From Chloroflexota bacterium (GTDB lineage Bacteria > Chloroflexota > UBA6077): a DNA stretch of 9,199 nt. A model generated the notes under the pieces. The model saw nothing but the letters and a program-made list of their open reading frames with translations. It was not told where the DNA came from and searched no databases. Both the position numbers and the translations under genes were made by a program. Shown in pieces: positions 5,919 through 9,199 of the stretch. How positions within the stretch are numbered: the first letter of the stretch is position 1; the number at the start of each line of letters is the position of its first letter. The stretch spans positions 1 through 9,199 of the forward strand of contig JAJYKO010000151.1 in the NCBI GenBank assembly GCA_021788565.1, in the 5' to 3' direction.

Positions 5919-7097
5919 ATGGAACCTAACGGACGAATTGAGCGTAAACCTGCATGCACTCTGCCCGTATGCGATCTAAAAAACGTTGTATGTCTGCTCT
6001 CCTGTCAGCCGCGCGACGTTGCGAGTCAACTCCCCGAGGTGCTGGATTATCTCGGTTCCTCCGTGGATGCCCTCGCTGTTGGGATCTGGTGGCCAGATGC
6101 GAGAGGGCGGTTGCGTCCGCTGCTGCATCGCCCGTCCCACTCTCGGCTGGATGCGGCGATGCAGCAGCGGCTCGCGGGGCTGGCCGGCAGCGACGAGCTC
6201 ACATGGGGCCAGGACCCGAAACCCTGGCTTGCGGCGCCGATGAGGGTCGGTGGCACGCCGGTCGGCTGGTTGTGGGCTGTAACTGGATGGCGAAGCGGAT
6301 TCGAGCCAGCCGAGCGCGACTTCATCACCATGGCCGGCAATCAGGTGGCTCTCGCCCTGGAGAACTCCCGACTCTACGACGAGGTCGAGCAACTGGCAGC
6401 TCGCCGGGGCAGGCTGTTGGGCCGGGTCATCGCCGCCCAGGACGAACGGTGCCGCCACATCTCTCGGGAGCTCCACGACGAGATCAGCCAATCCCTTGCC
6501 GCCATGGCCCTCGACCTGGAGGCTGTCCAGGTGGCAGGCAGTGCCGCTCGGGAGGCAGCGCTGGAGCGACTGAGCTCCATGCGGGACCGCATTCTCATGG
6601 CCCTGGTGGAGGTGAACCGGATCATCCTGGACCTGCGGCCCACCCTTCTGGAAGACAAGGGATTAGTGGCCGCCTTGCACTGGTACGCGGGACAGCGGCT
6701 GGAACCCCTGGGGGTTCGCGTTCACCTGCGGAGTGCGGGTATGAACGACCGGCTGCAGCCCCACGTGGAGACCACCATGTACCGGATTGCCCAGGAAGCG
6801 GTGACCAACGTGGCCAAGCATTCCGGGGCTCACAACCTGTGGCTGACCGCGAAGAGCTCGACCCGGCATTTCACCCTTTCCATACGGGACGACGGGCATG
6901 GTTTCGATCCGCCTTTGGTTCTCTCCAGCGCGGACTCTCGGGTGGGCATAGGGCTCTTCGGTATGAAGGAGCGGGCTTCTCTGGTAGGAGGGTCAGTCGA
7001 CATCCAATCGGCGATTGGCAGGGGCACCAGTGTCGTCGTTCGTGTCCCATTGGAGGCGGAGGCTGAGCTTTCAGATGATTCGGGTCTTGCTGGCTGA
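5919..7097 (+). CDS. GAF-domain sensor histidine kinase, NarX/NreB/DegS-type (HPK7)
   Basis: A 392-residue, apparently cytoplasmic kinase without membrane helices. Residues ~31-155 form a GAF-like sensor domain (DALAVGIWWPD, PWLAAPMRVGGTPVGWLWAV, ERDFITMAGNQVALALENSRLYDE). A short coiled coil (150-175) leads to the HisKA_3 dimerisation domain, with phosphoacceptor His186 in ISRELHDEISQS. The ATPase domain has the N-box EAVTNVAKH (Asn297), DDGHGFD (324-330) and GIGLFGMKERA (343-353). The first 30 residues hold four cysteines (13, 18, 25, 29), and Cys178 lies near the phosphoacceptor, so a metal- or redox-sensing N-terminus is possible. ATG 5919 is chosen with GGAGGGG 10 bases upstream; the frame is open earlier but that part overlaps the Fe-S gene and has no domain. 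It overlaps the regulator gene by 23 bases. The ligand is unknown. Confidence 0.92.
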   Translation: MEPNGRIERKPACTLPVCDLKNVVCLLSCQPRDVASQLPEVLDYLGSSVDALAVGIWWPDARGRLRPLLHRPSHSRLDAAMQQRLAGLAGSDELTWGQDPKPWLAAPMRVGGTPVGWLWAVTGWRSGFEPAERDFITMAGNQVALALENSRLYDEVEQLAARRGRLLGRVIAAQDERCRHISRELHDEISQSLAAMALDLEAVQVAGSAAREAALERLSSMRDRILMALVEVNRIILDLRPTLLEDKGLVAALHWYAGQRLEPLGVRVHLRSAGMNDRLQPHVETTMYRIAQEAVTNVAKHSGAHNLWLTAKSSTRHFTLSIRDDGHGFDPPLVLSSADSRVGIGLFGMKERASLVGGSVDIQSAIGRGTSVVVRVPLEAEAELSDDSGLAG

Positions 7098-7710
7098 CGA
7101 TCACGCGGTACTGCGAGACAGCTTAAGGGCCTTCCTTTCCCTCTACCCGGACATCGAGGTGGTAGGAGACGCGGCCGACGGACCTGAGACCCTGGTTCAG
7201 GTCGGGCAACTCAGGCCCGATGTCCTCGTGCTGGACATGGCGATGCCTGGCCTCGTCGGTCTGGAGGTCCTCAGGCAGGTGCGCCGGGACATTCCCGAGT
7301 GTCGGGTACTGGTGTTGACCCAGCATGAGTCGCCGGAATACGTCTTGCCGGCGTTGCAGGCCGGGGCTCGAGGCTACCTGCTGAAGCGAGCGGGTGGGGC
7401 TGAACTGGTCCAGGCGGTGCGGGCGGTGGCAAGGGGAGAGGTCTTCTTGCACGCCGCCGTGACCCAACTGGTTGTACGCGCGGTCCAGACGGGCGCCGGC
7501 CCAGGATCACCCCCTGCTGATGGCCGCCTATCTGCCCGCGAGCGCGAGGTCCTGGCTCTTATCGCCGAGGGCCAGAGCAATGGAGAAATAGGCAGGGCAC
7601 TGGGCATCAGCGTCAAGACGGTGGACAAGCACCGCGCCAGCCTGATGGAGAAGCTGGGGATCCGGACCCGCGGGGGGCTGATCCGCTACGCCCTCCAGGG
7701 TACAAGGTAA
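7075..7710 (+). CDS. Response regulator, NarL/FixJ family (REC-LuxR HTH)
   Basis: A 211-residue DNA-binding regulator. The receiver domain has the acidic pair Asp8-Asp9, phosphoacceptor Asp54 in VLVLDMAMPG, Thr82 (VLVLTQHE) and Lys104 (YLLKRAG), so all catalytic positions are intact. A linker leads to a LuxR-type helix-turn-helix at about 151-197 (LSAREREVLALIAEGQSNGEIGRALGISVKTVDKHRASLMEKLGI). ATG 7075 is chosen because the receiver domain starts there; an upstream in-frame GTG at 7015 would add 20 residues inside the kinase gene. The 23-base overlap with the kinase marks the two as a cognate pair. The molybdoenzyme gene lies directly downstream after a repeat-rich gap, making it the most obvious target. 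The usual sites of this family are short imperfect inverted or direct heptamers, so the TTCCCCA boxes are candidates. Confidence 0.95.
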   Translation: MIRVLLADDHAVLRDSLRAFLSLYPDIEVVGDAADGPETLVQVGQLRPDVLVLDMAMPGLVGLEVLRQVRRDIPECRVLVLTQHESPEYVLPALQAGARGYLLKRAGGAELVQAVRAVARGEVFLHAAVTQLVVRAVQTGAGPGSPPADGRLSAREREVLALIAEGQSNGEIGRALGISVKTVDKHRASLMEKLGIRTRGGLIRYALQGTR

Positions 7711-7721
7711 GCCCCCGCCAC

Positions 7722-7773
7722 TTCCCCACCAGGGTAGGATTTTCCCCACCACGTCCATGCGGACGATTCCCCA
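7722..7773. repeat. Direct repeats of TTCCCCA(CCA) upstream of the Mo enzyme gene
   Basis: TTCCCCACCA occurs exactly twice, at 7722-7731 and 7742-7751, with a 20-base period (about two helical turns, same DNA face). A third, shorter copy TTCCCCA is at 7767-7773, and a degenerate TTCCCTCC follows at 7797. The spacing and place, between the regulator stop and the molybdoenzyme gene, suit an activator or repressor site array. The binding protein is not known. Confidence 0.4.
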
Positions 7774-7830
7774 TCGAAAATCCCGCGTTGTGCCGATTCC
7801 CTCCGGCGACATCCCCTGTTACTGTCCAGC

Positions 7831-7852
7831 GGTGGCACGGAGTCGTGCCACC
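7831..7852. promoter_or_regulatory. Perfect 9-bp inverted repeat with 4-base loop
   Basis: GGTGGCACG (7831-7839) and CGTGCCACC (7844-7852) are exact reverse complements around GAGT. The whole is flanked by direct copies of CAGCGG or AGCGG. As DNA it is a plausible dimeric-protein operator; as RNA it is a stable hairpin about 120 bases before the Mo enzyme start. A short TTT follows six bases later, so weak termination after the regulator gene is also possible. Confidence 0.45.
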
Positions 7853-7957
7853 AGCGGTTTCTCGCCGCCGCCACGGGGGCGAAACTCGAAGGGGGCTCTC
7901 CCAGCCTCCGGGCCTCGCCACCCCTGGCGGCTACACCGGCCGACGTTGCCGGACACG

Positions 7958-7963
7958 AAGGAG
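7958..7963 (+). promoter_or_regulatory. Ribosome binding site of the molybdoenzyme gene
   Basis: AAGGAG lies 6 bases before ATG 7970. It fixes the start so that the Tat signal (SRRDFLK) is at the very N-terminus, as expected, and rules out the 71-residue upstream extension of the open frame from 7757. Confidence 0.85.
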
Positions 7964-7969
7964 TGTGCC

Positions 7970-9199
7970 ATGGGCAGAGCCATCAGTCGACGCGATTTCC
8001 TCAAGATGGGAGCGGGCGCCGCGGCGGGACTGGTCTTCCTGCGCTTCAGCGGCCTCGATCCCCTCAGCAGCCTCACTGCTCGGGCAGCCGGCCAGAACGG
8101 TCTAACCTGGAAGCCGACCATCTGCCAGATGTGCCCCAATATCTGCGGCGTGATGGTGGGCGTCAAGCAGGTGGCAGGCAAGGAGCGGGCCGTCAAGATC
8201 GACGGCAATCCCGCCCATCCCTACAACAAGGGCCGCGTCTGCGCCCGGGGCCAGGCCGGCATCCGCCGCCAGTACGGCCCGGACCGCATCAAGACCCCGC
8301 TGATCCGCGTGGCAGGCTCGAAGCGGGGCGAGTGGGCCTTCCGTAAGGCGAGCTGGGACGAAGCCCTCGACTACATCTTCGCGAAGGTGAAGGAGCACAA
8401 CATCCAGCCCTACGAAATCGCCATAATGGGCGCGTCGAACATTTGACTGTTCTACAAAGCCCACCGGTTGGTGCTGGCAAAGGTTCTCCAGATCCCCAAC
8501 ATCGTCTCCTTCCAGGTCCAGAACTGCATGCTGGGCCAGCATTTCGGGCTAGACAGCGTGGTCGGGTCGTTCAACGCCCACGACGAGGTTGCCTCGGACT
8601 ACGCTAACGCCAAGATCATCCTCTCTCTCCGGACCAACGCCTCCATTACCTCGGCCGCGGGGCGGACCCGCCGCCTCACGGACGGCCTGCGAAACGGCGC
8701 TAAGCTGATAGTGATGGATCCCCGCAAGTCCGAGGCTGCCACCAAGGCCGACACGTGGCTGCCGGTGAAGCCCGGCACCGACCAGGCCGTGCTGCTGGTG
8801 GTGCTGAAGGAGATCATCCAGAGGCAAACCTACGACGCCGATTTCCTGAAGAAGTACACCAACGCCCCCTTCCTCGCCATGGCCGCCCCCCAGGGCCCGA
8901 TGGTGCAGATGGCCATGAAGGCCGACGAGAAGACCGGCAAGCTCGTCGAGTTCTACGTCTACGACGAGGCGCGCAAAGAGATCGTGGCGCTGCCCGGACC
9001 GGCAGGCGGCAATCTAAAAGACACCTCCGGCAACCCCGTTTCCCCTGCCCTCACGGTGCCCGACGGGCTCACCTGGCAGGGTAAACCGGTCAAGACCGCC
9101 TTCCAGTTCCTGGTGGACAGGGTCAAAGATTACACGGCCGAGTGGGCGGCCGGGATCGCCGACGTGCCGGCCGATCAGATAACCAAGATCGCCGAGGAT
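7970..9199 (+). CDS. Tat-exported molybdopterin oxidoreductase, probable selenoprotein (Sec159 at TGA 8444-8446; 3' truncated)
   Basis: Large catalytic subunit of the DMSO-reductase superfamily. Residues 1-40 are a Tat signal (SRRDFLKMG, hydrophobic stretch, AxA-like TARAA). An N-terminal 4Fe-4S motif follows: Cys52-x2-Cys55-x3-Cys59-x31-Cys91. At codon 159 there is TGA, after MGASNI and before LFYKAHRLVLAKVLQIPNI. This is the position of the Mo-ligating Cys/Ser/Sec. The frame then stays open for 251 codons with family motifs: FQVQNC, YANAKIILSLRTNA, GAKLIVMDPRKSEAATKADTWLPVKPGTDQAVL, and VPADQITKIAED at the window end. I read it as one gene with selenocysteine. The layout resembles polysulfide, thiosulfate, tetrathionate or arsenate reductases more than formate dehydrogenase; the substrate is unknown. 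It would work in the periplasm with Fe-S and membrane subunits expected downstream. An automatic annotation may split it in two or call it a pseudogene. Confidence 0.88.
8459..8478 (+). promoter_or_regulatory. Candidate bacterial SECIS element within the coding region
   Basis: Downstream of TGA 8444-8446, CACC (8462-8465) pairs with GGTG (8470-8473) around the 4-base loop GGTT. GCC (8459-8461) pairs with GGC (8476-8478), leaving two bulged bases (8474-8475). The loop begins 19 bases after the TGA and starts with G. This fits the general bacterial SECIS layout (a stem-loop shortly after the UGA with G in the first loop positions), as in fdhF. The stem is short and the lower part is unpaired apart from a possible CTG/CAG. 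Confidence 0.65.

Noticed and set aside
5954..7066. 370-codon + strand frame overlapping the kinase
   Set aside because: Shadow frame; the kinase frame has all expected catalytic motifs and this one has none.
7832..7848. Sigma54 promoter (TGGCACG ... TGC) within the 7831-7852 palindrome
   Set aside because: The GG and GC elements are 11 bases apart instead of the required 10, and the -12 half is GTGC, not TTGC. The match comes from the palindrome.
7757..7969. Upstream extension of the molybdoenzyme frame
   Set aside because: The added residues resemble no domain, would bury the Tat signal 71 residues in, and AAGGAG before ATG 7970 marks the real start.
8444..8446. The TGA as a nonsense mutation making the molybdoenzyme a pseudogene or two separate genes
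   Set aside because: Only one stop occurs, it falls at the Mo-ligand position, the downstream frame stays open with family motifs for 251 codons, and a SECIS-like hairpin follows. A sequencing error for TGC/TGT remains a minor alternative.
1..9199. tRNA, rRNA, CRISPR arrays, transposase genes or insertion-sequence ends
   Set aside because: No tRNA-like cloverleaf, rRNA segment, spaced repeat array or transposase-like frame was seen by eye on either strand.

Overview
This is a GC-rich bacterial window in which every gene I can support lies on the + strand. Both ends are cut: the first gene lacks its start and the last lacks its end. Short overlaps (ATGA, TGATG) and a two-component pair point to a bacterium. 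The Tat-exported molybdoenzyme and the sulfur/arsenic-type transporters suggest an anaerobe or facultative anaerobe that respires an oxyanion. I cannot place it taxonomically with confidence; Chloroflexota or a deltaproteobacterium-like lineage is only a guess.

Layout. (1) 1-2745, metal/oxyanion efflux block: C-terminus of a ChrA-type chromate transporter, a small glutaredoxin/thioredoxin-fold dithiol protein, a cation diffusion facilitator (CzcD-like) and an ACR3/BASS-type transporter. The last three overlap or nearly touch. (2) 2746-2963, a regulatory gap with a GC-rich stem-loop, two nested inverted repeats and a sigma70-like promoter. (3) 2964-5257, a TauE/SafE-type permease, then a structured 105-base gap, then an arsF-arsG pair (membrane-anchored CxxC thioredoxin-like protein plus a DsbD/CcdA-like permease) joined by TGATG. 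(4) 5258-5383, a gap with a perfect 20-bp hairpin built from heptamer repeats. (5) 5384-7710, a tight cassette of a 4Fe-4S protein, a GAF-type sensor histidine kinase and a NarL/LuxR-type response regulator. (6) 7711-7969, a regulatory gap with repeated TTCCCCA boxes and a 9-bp inverted repeat. (7) 7970-end, a Tat-targeted molybdopterin oxidoreductase.

The main result is in the last gene. Its frame is interrupted by a single TGA at 8444-8446 and then continues open, with clear family homology, for 251 codons to the window end. The TGA lies where this superfamily carries its Mo-ligating Cys/Ser/Sec residue. A small stem-loop with a GGUU apical loop begins 12 bases after it, fitting the general bacterial SECIS layout. 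I therefore read the gene as one selenoprotein with Sec159, not as a broken gene. It looks more like the polysulfide/thiosulfate/arsenate-reductase side of the superfamily than a classical formate dehydrogenase, but its substrate is unknown.

Working model (inference): the Fe-S protein, kinase and regulator sense redox state or an oxyanion and control the selenomolybdoenzyme downstream. The upstream transporters and dithiol proteins would handle the reduced or toxic products and co-occurring metals.
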